Assembly: GCA_011525625.1 (NCBI GenBank)
Contig: WYAX01000012.1
Span: forward strand, 806,001-870,000
DNA from: Nitrospira defluvii
GTDB taxonomy: Bacteria > Nitrospirota > Nitrospiria > Nitrospirales > Nitrospiraceae
Direction of reading: 5' to 3'
Length of the DNA stretch: 64,000 bases
In this document: positions 15,894 through 24,884 of the stretch, piece by piece
Position numbering within the stretch: position 1 is the first letter of the stretch
Layout: the number at the start of each line of letters is the position of its first letter
The notes under the pieces: model-generated
What the model was told of the DNA's origin: nothing
What the model saw: the letters and a program-made list of their open reading frames with translations, nothing else
Databases searched by the model: none
Made by a program: the position numbers and the translations under genes

Positions 15894-18800
15894 ATGACGC
15901 CGGCCTTGCCCTTTCATCCCATTATCACCAACTGGTTCACGGGACGGTTCGCTTCCGCGACGGACGTGCAGTTGCGAGCCTGGCCGGCTATCCAATCCGG
16001 GCATGATCTTCTGATCTCCGCCCCGACCGGGTCCGGCAAGACACTGGCGGCCTTCCTCGCCTGTATCGACAGGCTGTTTCGCCAGGCCCTGTGCTGCGAG
16101 CTTCGCGACGAAACCCAGATCCTCTATGTCTCTCCGCTCAAAGCGCTGAGCAACGACGTTCAAAAGAACCTTCAGCAGCCGCTGACCGAGATCGGTCAGG
16201 CCGCCTTGACGGCCGGGCTCCTGCTGCCGGACTTGCGGGTTGTTGTACGGACCGGCGACACGCCGATGACCGAGCGCCAGCAGATGCTCCGGCGACCGCC
16301 GCATATCCTGATCACGACTCCTGAATCGCTGTTCATCCTCCTCACCGCGGAGAAAAGCCGGGCGATGCTGAGGACGGTGCGTACGGTCATTGTGGATGAA
16401 ATTCATGCAGTGGCGCCGAACAAGCGCGGCGCACATCTGGCCCTATCCCTGGAGCGGGTTGCGACGCTGGCCGGCGGGGCTGTCCAGCGGATCGGCTTGT
16501 CCGCCACCCAGCGGCCGATCGAGACCGTGGCAGAGTTTTTGGTGGGGAATAGACCCTTGTCTGCCGTGACGCGTGAAGCGTATCTCGCGGGAGACGGGAC
16601 GAACGATGAGACACGAGCGACGAACCACCCACTGATCATCGACGTGGGACACCGTCGCGACATGGATCTTGCCGTCGAGGTGCCCAAGGACGAGTTGGGT
16701 GCCGTCGCCACCAATGCTATTTGGAGCGACGTGTACGACCGAGTGGCCTCCCTGGTCGAGGCGCATCGCTCCACGCTGGTGTTTGTGAATACCCGTCGCC
16801 TGGCCGAGAGGGTTTCCCATTATCTGGAAGAACGGTTGCGGCATCTGGGAGAGGATGTGGTGGCGGCACACCATGGGAGTCTGTCGCGCGAGATTCGGTT
16901 GTCGGCGGAAGATCGCCTGAAGACGGGGGCTGTCCGGGTGGTGGTGGCCACGGCGTCATTGGAACTCGGCATCGATGTCGGCACGGTCGACCTTGTCTGC
17001 CAGATCGGCTCGCCCCGTTCCATCGCGACCTGTCTCCAACGCATCGGCCGGGCCGGCCATTGGGTCCACGCAATCCCCAAAGGGCGACTCTTCGCCACGA
17101 CACGCGATGAGCTGATTGAATGTGCCGCGTTGATCCGGGCGATCAGAACTGGGGTGCTGGACCGTATCGAGGTACCGCCGGCGCCGCTGGACGTCTTGGC
17201 TCAACAGATCGTGGCGGCGGCTGCGACGCAGTCCTGGGATGAGGCGGAGTTGTTTGAGCTCTGCCGACGGGCCATGCCGTATCGCGATCTCACCCGCGCC
17301 TCGTTCGATGCCGTGATACAGATGTTGGCCGATGGGTTCGTCACCAGCCGTGGCCGGGGACGAGCCTATCTCCACCATGATCGCATCAACCATCACATCC
17401 GAGGACGTCGAGGAGCCAGATTGGTAGCCATCACCTCCGGCGGCGCCATTCCGGATACGGCCAACTATGTCGTGATCGCCGAGCCGGACGGCACGGTAGT
17501 CGGGTCGGTGGATGAAGACTTCGCGGTTGAAAGCCTGGCCGGAGACATCATGCTGCTGGGCAATACGTCCTGGCGCATCAAAGGGGTGGAAACCGGCAAG
17601 ATGCGTGTCGAGGATGCGCAGGGCGCACCTCCGACGATTCCCTTTTGGCGTGGAGAGGCTCCGGCGAGAACGGCGGATCTCTCCGCGGAGGTGGCGACGC
17701 TGCGTGACGAGATCGATCAGCGCCTGGGCGTCGCCGCCCCATCCACAGTTGCCTTCCTCATGCCGCCGGTGCAGTGGCTGAAGCAGGAATGCGGGCTGGA
17801 TCAGCGCGGGGCAGAACAGGCAGTCGAATATATCCTGGCGGGGAAAGCGGTGCTCGGAACGGTTCCGACGCAGCAGACCATCGTCGCGGAGCGCTTCTTT
17901 GACGAGAGCGGCGGTATGCAATTGGTCATCCATGCTCCGTTTGGCGGACGAGTCAATCGCGCCTGGGGCCTGGCGTTGCGAAAACGGTTTTGTGTGACGT
18001 TCGACTTTGAATTGCAGGCTGCTGCCACGGACGAAGGCATTGTGTTGTCGTTGGGGGAGAAACACAGTTTCCCACTCGACTCGGTGTTTGCGTTTCTCAA
18101 TCCCAGGACGTTGCGCGAGGTGTTGACGCAAGCGGTCCTACAGGCTCCCATGTTTATGACGCGTTGGCGCTGGAATGCCTCGCGTGCGCTGGCCTTGCTC
18201 CGATGCGTCGGGGGCAAGCGGGTTCCTCCGCAGATTCAACGCATGCGCGCCGAAGATCTCCTGGCGGCGGTCTTTCCGGACGCCATTGCCTGCCAGGACA
18301 ATTTTCAGGGTGAACGCACGATCCGGCAGATTCCCGACCATCCCCTGGCCCAGGAAACCATCCGGGATTGTCTGACCGAGGCGATGGATCTCGACGGGTT
18401 GATCTCCGTGTTGGACCGCATCGAATGCGGCGCGATCGTCTGCCGGGCTGTCGATACGCCGTTGCCGTCGGTCTTTTGCCACGAAATTCTCAATGCCAAT
18501 CCCTACGCGTTTCTCGATGACGCGCCATTGGAAGAACGCCGGGCGAGGGCGGTGGACATGCGACGCACGCTGCCGCCGGAATTGGCGGGTGAGATCGGCG
18601 CATTGGATCAGACGGCCATCGATCAGGTCGTCGATGAATCGTGGCCGGTGGTGCGCGATGCGGAAGAATTTCATGACGCGCTGTTGTCCCTCGGATGGGT
18701 GCCTTGTGAATGCAGGCCCGGCTGGGATCTGCTCGTACCCACCCTGTCGGCTGCGGGTCGCCTGGTGACGTTGTGGCAGGGAGGAACGAAAGTGGGGTGG

Positions 18801-20291
18801 CTTGCTGCGGAGTGTCGACACTACGGACGGCAGCTGTTTCCTGACGCCCGGATCGAGCCCTCTTCCGCCTCGAATGAGGCCGCAGACGCGGTCGAGCGCG
18901 ACGAAGTGCTGACCCGCGTCGTGCTGGGATGGATGGAAAGTATCGGGCCGACGACCGCCGGGGCGTTGGCCGCCCGTCTGCACTTGTCGACGCAGGATGT
19001 GGATGGGGCGATGTTGCGATTGGAAGCGCAGGGTCATGTCCTCCGTGGCCGATTTTCGCTTCACGCCTCACGAACAACGAGTGACGTCGTTGAGTGGTGC
19101 CATCGGCGTCTCCTTGCGCGCATCCATCGTCTCACCATCGGCCGGCTGCGCAAGGAGATCGAGCCGGTTACGGCAGCGGAGTACATGCGGTTCCTGTTTC
19201 AGTGGCAGCGGGCCGCGCCCGGGGCGCGTCTGCACGGAGAGGCGGGGTTGCTGGAGGTGGTCAAGCAGCTCGGTGGATTCGAGGCGGCCGGGTCGGCCTG
19301 GGAAAGCCAGATTCTGCGCGTGCGTATGGCCAAATACCAACCGGAATGGCTGGATCGGCTGTGCCTGAGCGGGGCGGTGATGTGGGGACGCTTGACCCCT
19401 CATCCGCGGCTGATGCAGGAGTTGTCGGCGGGACCCGGGCGACGTGTTGTGCCGACGCGTGTCGCTCCGGTGAGCCTGTTTGCGAGGGAAGATGCGTCCG
19501 TGTTGCTTGCGGCGACCGGAGAGGAGTTGGCACGGCTGGATCTCTCATCCAAGCTCAGTGCCCCCGCACAGGCCATCCGCCGTTGCTTGCAGGATCGTGG
19601 CGCCAGTTTTTTCAGCGAGCTGCTCCATGGAACCAGGTTGCTGGCTTCTGAGGTGGAAGACGGGGTGTGGGAGTTGGTGGCAGCCGGACTGGTCACGGCG
19701 GATGGGTTTGACAATCTGCGCGCCCTCATCGATCCCAAGCGGCGGCGGGCGGAGGCGTCCGATCGCAGTCGTCGGCCACGCCATGTCGGCGGCCGTTGGT
19801 CTCTGTTGAGACCGACCGCCAGCTCGCCGGATGCGCGCGCGACGGCAGAGGCCGGCGAGCGTGTGGCCAGGCAGTTGCTGCAGCGCTACGGAGTGGTGTT
19901 CCGCGATTTGCTGGCACGTGAGTCGATCGTGTCTTCCTGGCGGGACTTGCTGGTGTGTTACCGGCGGCTCGAATTCACCGGGGAAATTCGTGGCGGCCGG
20001 TTTGTGAGCGGGTTTACGGGAGAGCAATTTGCGCTCCCGGCGGCATTAGAATCCTTACGGGCGATGAAAAAACGCCCGGGCAGCGTACATCAACAGGAGA
20101 TCAAGCTCTCGGCCGCCGATCCGCTGAATCTTGCGGGCGTGATATTGCCTGGTCCTCGAATTGCCGCAGTGCCGTCGAATTTCGTGGTGTTTCGCGACGG
20201 GCTGGTGGTCCGCACCGTGACCGGGCGTGACGCGCATGATCGGCAGGAGTCGCCGATCTTGGAAGTCGCTCGACGGGACGTTCGCCCCTGA
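15894..20291 (+). CDS. lhr: Lhr-type ATP-dependent helicase (long form)
   Basis: 1465 residues, the length of full Lhr (helicase core plus large C-terminal domain). Motif I is SAPTGSGKTLAAF, motif II VIVDEIHAV, motif III LSATQRP, motif V VVATASLELGIDVG, motif VI QRIGRAGHW. The C-terminal 600 or so residues include winged-helix and DUF4145-free Lhr-specific regions. Lhr is a 3'-5' DNA/RNA-DNA helicase linked to DNA repair. It is a single gene here, without the nuclease or phosphoesterase partner found next to lhr in some bacteria. Its stop codon abuts the stop of the convergent universal stress gene. Confidence 0.92.
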   Translation: MTPALPFHPIITNWFTGRFASATDVQLRAWPAIQSGHDLLISAPTGSGKTLAAFLACIDRLFRQALCCELRDETQILYVSPLKALSNDVQKNLQQPLTEIGQAALTAGLLLPDLRVVVRTGDTPMTERQQMLRRPPHILITTPESLFILLTAEKSRAMLRTVRTVIVDEIHAVAPNKRGAHLALSLERVATLAGGAVQRIGLSATQRPIETVAEFLVGNRPLSAVTREAYLAGDGTNDETRATNHPLIIDVGHRRDMDLAVEVPKDELGAVATNAIWSDVYDRVASLVEAHRSTLVFVNTRRLAERVSHYLEERLRHLGEDVVAAHHGSLSREIRLSAEDRLKTGAVRVVVATASLELGIDVGTVDLVCQIGSPRSIATCLQRIGRAGHWVHAIPKGRLFATTRDELIECAALIRAIRTGVLDRIEVPPAPLDVLAQQIVAAAATQSWDEAELFELCRRAMPYRDLTRASFDAVIQMLADGFVTSRGRGRAYLHHDRINHHIRGRRGARLVAITSGGAIPDTANYVVIAEPDGTVVGSVDEDFAVESLAGDIMLLGNTSWRIKGVETGKMRVEDAQGAPPTIPFWRGEAPARTADLSAEVATLRDEIDQRLGVAAPSTVAFLMPPVQWLKQECGLDQRGAEQAVEYILAGKAVLGTVPTQQTIVAERFFDESGGMQLVIHAPFGGRVNRAWGLALRKRFCVTFDFELQAAATDEGIVLSLGEKHSFPLDSVFAFLNPRTLREVLTQAVLQAPMFMTRWRWNASRALALLRCVGGKRVPPQIQRMRAEDLLAAVFPDAIACQDNFQGERTIRQIPDHPLAQETIRDCLTEAMDLDGLISVLDRIECGAIVCRAVDTPLPSVFCHEILNANPYAFLDDAPLEERRARAVDMRRTLPPELAGEIGALDQTAIDQVVDESWPVVRDAEEFHDALLSLGWVPCECRPGWDLLVPTLSAAGRLVTLWQGGTKVGWLAAECRHYGRQLFPDARIEPSSASNEAADAVERDEVLTRVVLGWMESIGPTTAGALAARLHLSTQDVDGAMLRLEAQGHVLRGRFSLHASRTTSDVVEWCHRRLLARIHRLTIGRLRKEIEPVTAAEYMRFLFQWQRAAPGARLHGEAGLLEVVKQLGGFEAAGSAWESQILRVRMAKYQPEWLDRLCLSGAVMWGRLTPHPRLMQELSAGPGRRVVPTRVAPVSLFAREDASVLLAATGEELARLDLSSKLSAPAQAIRRCLQDRGASFFSELLHGTRLLASEVEDGVWELVAAGLVTADGFDNLRALIDPKRRRAEASDRSRRPRHVGGRWSLLRPTASSPDARATAEAGERVARQLLQRYGVVFRDLLARESIVSSWRDLLVCYRRLEFTGEIRGGRFVSGFTGEQFALPAALESLRAMKKRPGSVHQQEIKLSAADPLNLAGVILPGPRIAAVPSNFVVFRDGLVVRTVTGRDAHDRQESPILEVARRDVRP

Positions 20292-21146
20292 TCAGACCAG
20301 CGGCGCCGGGATGGCAAGCACCGGGCAGCGCGCTCCGCGCAGCACGCGTTCCGTCGTGCTGCCGCGCAACATGTCCAGCACACTGTCCTGTCCCTTCGTC
20401 GCCATGACGATCACATCCACATCGAACTCGGCGCCTGCGGCCAGAATCCATTCCACAGGATCGCCTTGCCCGAACAGCTGCTTCCAGGACCAGTCGGGCT
20501 TGTCCGGAAGCAGCAGTGCGGTCGGGTCCGGTTCCTTTCCGGCATGCACCAATGTCAGCGTCACCGGGGACACGTTCAATTGAGAGACCAGCGCGATCGC
20601 CGCATCGATCGCCGGTTGAGACGGCGGGGTGAGCGAGATCGGCAATAGGAGTCGGTTGAGCGAAGTTTTCCCGGTCTCCCGGTCAACAAAACCGTGAACA
20701 TGCGACGGGACGAACAAGGTCTTCACATGCATGTATCGCGAGACCGGTTCAGCCAGCGAGTGATGCACCCACCGGGCGAACCCTTCGTGTTGATGCGTGG
20801 CCAAGACCATGAGATCGGTGGGGGCGGCCGTCAGGTGATGGATGATCGCTTGTTTGGCGTCTGAGGCCAGGGCGCGCACCTTTCGGATGTGCAACCCAAG
20901 CCTCGTGACATCGCCCTTCGCACTGGATTCCGGCAGCAGCCCCCATTTAGCGAGCGTCGGGCGAACGCGGGGAAAATCCTCGAATCCCTCAGGCGAGACC
21001 TCGGGATCCACGTGCATGATCGTCAGTTCGGCTCGGTAGGCCACGGCCAGCTTCAGGGCGTGGGCGAATGCTACCTGACTGTCTTCTGAAAAATCCGTAG
21101 GGTGGAAAATGCGGTGAATGACAAGCGGTGTACGCGGCGCATCCAT
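20292..21146 (-). CDS. universal stress protein with two UspA domains
   Basis: 284 residues from ATG 21146 (MDAPRTPLVIHRIFHPTDFS). Two tandem UspA folds are seen: one starting IFHPTDFSEDSQVAFAHALK and a second starting LNRLLLPISLTPPSQPAIDA. The second ends with a nucleotide-binding signature spread over MATKGQDSVLDMLRGSTTER, so ATP binding is likely in domain 2 only. The open frame to 21272 would overlap the upstream lipoprotein gene. Cytoplasmic stress response role by family. Confidence 0.9.
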   Translation of the reverse strand: MDAPRTPLVIHRIFHPTDFSEDSQVAFAHALKLAVAYRAELTIMHVDPEVSPEGFEDFPRVRPTLAKWGLLPESSAKGDVTRLGLHIRKVRALASDAKQAIIHHLTAAPTDLMVLATHQHEGFARWVHHSLAEPVSRYMHVKTLFVPSHVHGFVDRETGKTSLNRLLLPISLTPPSQPAIDAAIALVSQLNVSPVTLTLVHAGKEPDPTALLLPDKPDWSWKQLFGQGDPVEWILAAGAEFDVDVIVMATKGQDSVLDMLRGSTTERVLRGARCPVLAIPAPLV

Positions 21147-21205
21147 GTCGATGTCGAACTCCGATGAGGTGCAGGGCACATGTTTCGTGACGGCTCGTTC
21201 GATGG

Positions 21206-21598
21206 TCAGCGTGCCGACGCGTGTAGGTCTCTCACGAGGTCGGTGGCCGAAGGATTCGACGATCGGCTCCATCGGCCGAATGTCGCTTGCGCGGCCGGCC
21301 GAAAAGTCTGTCCATCAAACGTGGCGGTGAGTCGGCCGAGCGAAGCCAGATACTCGCCTTGTCCGCGCGCGGCATCGGCTTCGAGATTTTCCGCGGTATA
21401 CGCGGTGAACGCGGCCACCTTGTGTTCGGGCTTCAGCATGCCGTCCTCGTTCCACCAGATGCGTCCCGAGGTCGTGCCGGTGATATTGGAGGTGGTATCC
21501 GTGGTTTCCTTGAAGGTGGCTTTGAAGGAGCAGGCTGAAAGTAACATGATGAACAGCCCGCTGAGTGCGGCGATCAATGAGCGAGTGCCGGTGGTCAT
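21206..21598 (-). CDS. small lipoprotein, DUF3015-like
   Basis: 130 residues from ATG 21598, which has GGAGGG 7 nt upstream; ATG 21613 has none. The N terminus is a lipoprotein signal ending in LFIMLLSACSF. The mature part includes EADAARGQGEYLASLGRL, which resembles the conserved block of the DUF3015 family, though the usual Cys pair of that family is not evident. Envelope location is predicted. Function unknown. It precedes the universal stress gene by 60 bases on the same strand, so the two may be co-transcribed. Confidence 0.75.
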   Translation of the reverse strand: MTTGTRSLIAALSGLFIMLLSACSFKATFKETTDTTSNITGTTSGRIWWNEDGMLKPEHKVAAFTAYTAENLEADAARGQGEYLASLGRLTATFDGQTFRPAAQATFGRWSRSSNPSATDLVRDLHASAR

Positions 21599-21720
21599 GG
21601 GTGAGCCCTCCATGTTGTCTCAGAGCACCGTGCCATGTGCATGGTGCCGACTATACCATAGTCGTTGAGAAAATCAGCCGGGAAGAGTCGTGCCGTTGCG
21701 GTGCCGACAGGAGGGAGCGG

Positions 21721-21749
21721 TTGACAATGCCTGAAGGCGTGAGCACAAT
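21721..21749 (+). promoter_or_regulatory. sigma-70-type promoter for the DUF3617 gene
   Basis: A perfect -35 TTGACA (21721-21726), a 17-nt spacer and CACAAT (4/6 match to -10) lie about 100 nt upstream of ATG 21850. Confidence 0.5.
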
Positions 21750-21849
21750 CGCCGGGTCGTTGATGGGGCACGAATTCGGGCGAGGCGTCCTGGTGGATCT
21801 CGATGGGCCCAGGAGTAGACGCACCCCGGCATGACAAGGAGGTTTCGGT

Positions 21850-22290
21850 ATGAAGACCGGCGTTGGGATGTATGTGATTGCGGGGGTGATCTGCGCGGCA
21901 CCGGCAGTGGGGGCGGAGTCGGTGCCACTGAAGCCGGGGGAGTACCAGGTGACGGCTGTTACGGAAAGCAGTAACGGCGAGGCCGGCAAACCGGACACCC
22001 GGAGCCGCTGTCTGAAGGAAGAACACCTCGCCAATCCCGACGCGGTCTTTAACTACTATGCCCTCAACGGCTTCAAGCCCAATCCGGCAAATAAAGTGAT
22101 GAATGTCTCCATGCACGGTGGAAATGTCAGTTATGAGATCGAGGGGGTTTATGCGATCACCCGCGTGGAAGGCACGGTCTCGAACACGGGCTTTTCCGTC
22201 GTTCGGAAGGCGACGCCGAAGGGGGACAAGGCGCTCTCCGTAACGATGAAGGTCGACGGAAAGCGAACGGGCGACTGTTCCTCAAAGTAA
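21850..22290 (+). CDS. DUF3617 family periplasmic protein
   Basis: 146 residues with a signal peptide (cleavage near AAPAVGAES). The mature start VPLKPGEYQVTAVTE, the SRCLKEEHLANP segment with its Cys, and the closing GDCSSK match DUF3617 proteins, secreted beta-rich proteins of unknown role. AAGGAGG 7 nt before ATG 21850 supports the start. It is a single gene flanked by a promoter upstream and a strong hairpin downstream. Confidence 0.82.
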   Translation: MKTGVGMYVIAGVICAAPAVGAESVPLKPGEYQVTAVTESSNGEAGKPDTRSRCLKEEHLANPDAVFNYYALNGFKPNPANKVMNVSMHGGNVSYEIEGVYAITRVEGTVSNTGFSVVRKATPKGDKALSVTMKVDGKRTGDCSSK

Positions 22291-22337
22291 CCTGCCGATT
22301 CCTATCTCGTGAGCACACCTCGCCTCCGATCGCTGAA

Positions 22338-22360
22338 GGAGGCCGGTAGCTCCGGCCTCC
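22338..22360. terminator. terminator-like hairpin between convergent genes
   Basis: GGAGGCCGG, a 5-nt loop TAGCT and CCGGCCTCC form a perfect 9-bp stem between the DUF3617 and DUF2330 genes. There is no T-tract on either side. It could serve both directions. Confidence 0.5.
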
Positions 22361-22382
22361 GGTGCCGCCTCGCCTGTAACCC

Positions 22383-23735
22383 TCAGTTGCCCCACAACCG
22401 TTGATACCACGTCTTCTCGTCTCCGATGGGCCCCTGTGACGCGAGGTGCATTTCCCGGCGAATGTCCTCGATATTCCACCCCGTCATCGATGCCAGTGTT
22501 TGGGCCTCGCGCTCATATCGTTCAGGTAACTGTCGGCGGTAAGTAACGGCCGCCGCACAGGAATCCGTGCCGGCCCAGGCATGGCGAAGGATGTAGCGCG
22601 CCTGGAAGTTGGCACGATCCGCCGTTTCCTGGAACATCAGATCTTCAGGAAAATGCGTGGCATCGTATCGGACATGCAGCCGCGTGAGAAACACCTGCGG
22701 GCCTTGCGGCAACACCCCGTTCCTTCCGCGCCCCTGTGGCTCCTGCCACAATACGCCCAGACTGCGCAGCTCTTCCGCCGACAGCGGGTTGGCGGCACAG
22801 GGATCGCACCAGCTCATGTCCCAGGCATATTCCAGGAACAGACCTCGTCCATGCTCGCGCGTGACCTGTTGCGAGAACAGGTCGCGGTAAAACACGCCGA
22901 ATCGGTCTTTCACGTACAGCGGCACTTCCTGGGCCTCGGGCAGGCGTACCGTCCGGTAGTTCGTCGTTTCCACCCGCCCTTGTTTCGTGAGCAGATAGAT
23001 GAACAATTCCTGTGCGCCGTCGGCATTCACGGTGCCGAGCCGGATGGGCAACATGAACTTCGGCGATTCGAAGGCAATCTGCAACGGCCGCAGGTGCGTC
23101 AGTCCCAGTTTCGCCTGCTCCCCGAGATTCACCTTGGCGACGAAAAATTTCATGCCTTGTGTGAGATAGCTGCGTAGAACCGGGGAGGCTCCGTTGGGAA
23201 TCTTGTAGTCATGCTCGGTCAGCCAGGTTTCGAGCCCGGCACTTTCCTTGGCCGAGAGGATGAGGATGTCATATTCGCCGACGGTATATTGTGCTTCGAT
23301 GGTGATGCCCAGGGCCTTGTCGCGCGTCCTGGGCGAGGCGGCTGCCGGCGCCAGGCTTTTCATGGCATCCATGCTCCGGCGTTCCATCAATTCCTCACGC
23401 CGGCAGGGGTTCTCGTCGAAGTATTCCACGAGCCGCGGGGCCGAATAGTCGGCGAGATGGGCGAGTACGGCGGCATCACCCACATGGATCTGTTCTTTCT
23501 TCAGGATCGTCGGGACCGGCACCACCAGGGCGAACTCCTTCGCGTCACCCGTGAAGTCGTTCGCCATGGTGATCACCGTCTTGTCGTCGTGCCGTGCGAT
23601 GGCCACCTCCGACGCCTTGTTGAACAACTTGGTGTCGACCTTGCCGACATAGAAGCCGCAGAAGGCCAAGGCCTCGCCGGTCCAGAGGAAGAGTCCGGTG
23701 GTCAATGTCAGAACAGCAAGCAGCCAACGTTTCAT
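22383..23735 (-). CDS. DUF2330 domain-containing secreted protein
   Basis: 450 residues with a signal peptide ending near GEALA. The mature start FCGFYVGKVDTKLFNKASEV and the following ITMANDFTGDAKEFALVVPV are hallmarks of DUF2330. The first Cys (FCGFY) and later Cys pairs (MSWCDPCAANP) are conserved-looking and could form disulfides or bind metal. The role of DUF2330 is unknown. GGAGG 6 nt before ATG 23735 supports the start. An orphan RnfD-like gene lies directly upstream, 34 bases away, on the same strand, so the pair is likely co-expressed. Confidence 0.88.
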   Translation of the reverse strand: MKRWLLAVLTLTTGLFLWTGEALAFCGFYVGKVDTKLFNKASEVAIARHDDKTVITMANDFTGDAKEFALVVPVPTILKKEQIHVGDAAVLAHLADYSAPRLVEYFDENPCRREELMERRSMDAMKSLAPAAASPRTRDKALGITIEAQYTVGEYDILILSAKESAGLETWLTEHDYKIPNGASPVLRSYLTQGMKFFVAKVNLGEQAKLGLTHLRPLQIAFESPKFMLPIRLGTVNADGAQELFIYLLTKQGRVETTNYRTVRLPEAQEVPLYVKDRFGVFYRDLFSQQVTREHGRGLFLEYAWDMSWCDPCAANPLSAEELRSLGVLWQEPQGRGRNGVLPQGPQVFLTRLHVRYDATHFPEDLMFQETADRANFQARYILRHAWAGTDSCAAAVTYRRQLPERYEREAQTLASMTGWNIEDIRREMHLASQGPIGDEKTWYQRLWGN

Positions 23736-23769
23736 GAAAACCTCCGTGGTTGTGGGATGGGTAACGAAT

Positions 23770-24633
23770 TCAGCACCGGAAGCAGTGTGGGGGGGGCGGC
23801 CTGTTGTCGGGCGAGGGGCCGGGCCACTCGTAACGCGGGCCAGGCAGCCAGGCGTCGATCAGCGGAACCAGCGGCGCACAAAGGATGAGCCCCCACAGCG
23901 GAGCATTCGGACGAAACAGGCCGAATTGAACGTAGCAGGCGGTCAGGGCGACGCAGAGCGCATAGGTGATGCGTCCCGGGCGCGAGTCCGGCGTGGTCTT
24001 CGGGTCCGAGATCATGAAGAAGGCAAAAATCAGGAGCGCGCCGCTTTCGAGTTGATGGAGCGGAATTGTCAATGGATCGCCGATCCAGAGGGCACGCGCG
24101 ACCAGGAAGGCGACGTAGCACACAAGAAACGCCAACGTGACATCGGCTCGCGCCGCACGGGTGACGACCAGGCTGCCGAGGCAGGCAATGAAAAAGCCGA
24201 ACCAGGCGACCTGGCCCCACTGGCCCGGCGAGATCCACCCGAATCCGGTCGCCAGCACGACAGCCAGCGCGAGGGTGGTGGGGTTGAAGAGGTGTTTGTG
24301 GCGCCGGCGAAGGAGGAACTTGCTGCTGATCGCAAGCAGCGCAGCCGCAGCCGACACGGTAAGGTCATTCGTGCGGAGGAGGAGGCAGAGCGACAGCGAC
24401 GAGATGAGGGCGCTCTTGGGATCGAACGAAGCGAGGCCGACCAGGCCGGTCGCGGCATATTGTGCCAGCAGTGCGGTCCCGATGGTGACCGCGATCTGTG
24501 GGAAGGAGACCTCGAACTTGAGCCAGAGGAGCCCGTACGTCAGCAGCGTGCCGAGGGTAACGATCTGATACAGGCGGGGATCGCGCCAATTGATGACAAC
24601 GCTTGGTTGGGACGTGCCCTGAATCTGCTCCAT
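23770..24633 (-). CDS. RnfD/NqrB-like membrane protein (orphan)
   Basis: 287 residues with about ten hydrophobic helices and the segment FFMISDPKTTPDSRPGRI that is typical of the NQR2/RnfD/RnfE family. ATG 24633 follows an AGGGGGG site; the frame continues upstream without a better start. No S/T-G-A-T motif for covalent FMN is visible, unlike true RnfD and NqrB. None of the other Rnf or Nqr subunits is nearby. It precedes the DUF2330 gene and may form a membrane partner for it. Electron transfer should not be assumed. Confidence 0.8.
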   Translation of the reverse strand: MEQIQGTSQPSVVINWRDPRLYQIVTLGTLLTYGLLWLKFEVSFPQIAVTIGTALLAQYAATGLVGLASFDPKSALISSLSLCLLLRTNDLTVSAAAALLAISSKFLLRRRHKHLFNPTTLALAVVLATGFGWISPGQWGQVAWFGFFIACLGSLVVTRAARADVTLAFLVCYVAFLVARALWIGDPLTIPLHQLESGALLIFAFFMISDPKTTPDSRPGRITYALCVALTACYVQFGLFRPNAPLWGLILCAPLVPLIDAWLPGPRYEWPGPSPDNRPPPPHCFRC

Positions 24634-24693
24634 GCTGCCCCCCTTCACAGGAGGATATGGTGCGAGGCGAGGAATCCTTTCAGGCGGGAAGCT

Positions 24694-24791
24694 GGCGAGG
24701 CGGGGAGCCCATGCTCTTTGCTCGTGGAACGCGCGGCTTCGGAAAGCCCTCGTTCGACGCGCGCAATCGAGCACAGGCTCCCCGCCTCGCC
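24694..24791. repeat. 98-nt long imperfect palindrome
   Basis: Perfect 16-bp inverted arms (24694-24709 and 24776-24791) enclose 66 nt whose two halves are also largely complementary, ending in a short hairpin GGCTT-CGGA-AAGCC at the centre. The whole block could fold into one long hairpin. It lies in the 250-bp region between the divergent RnfD-like and lipoprotein genes. It looks like a palindromic repeat element or a regulatory structure. Confidence 0.75.
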
Positions 24792-24825
24792 GAAATGAGA
24801 GAATAGCAGCTAGGGACATCCCCCA

Positions 24826-24854
24826 TTGAACAGCCGATGGCTCATGCGTAACAT
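24826..24854 (+). promoter_or_regulatory. candidate promoter for the lipoprotein gene at 24885
   Basis: TTGAAC (24826-24831), 17-nt spacer, TAACAT (24849-24854); each hexamer matches 4 of 6. The start codon is 30 nt further down with its own AGGAG site. Confidence 0.35.
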
Positions 24855-24884
24855 GGAAGGGACAATGGCACGGTAGGAGATGGT

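Noticed and set aside
16956-18131. 391-residue minus-strand frame within the helicase gene
   Set aside because: Antisense shadow in GC-rich coding DNA; the helicase motifs on the plus strand are continuous.
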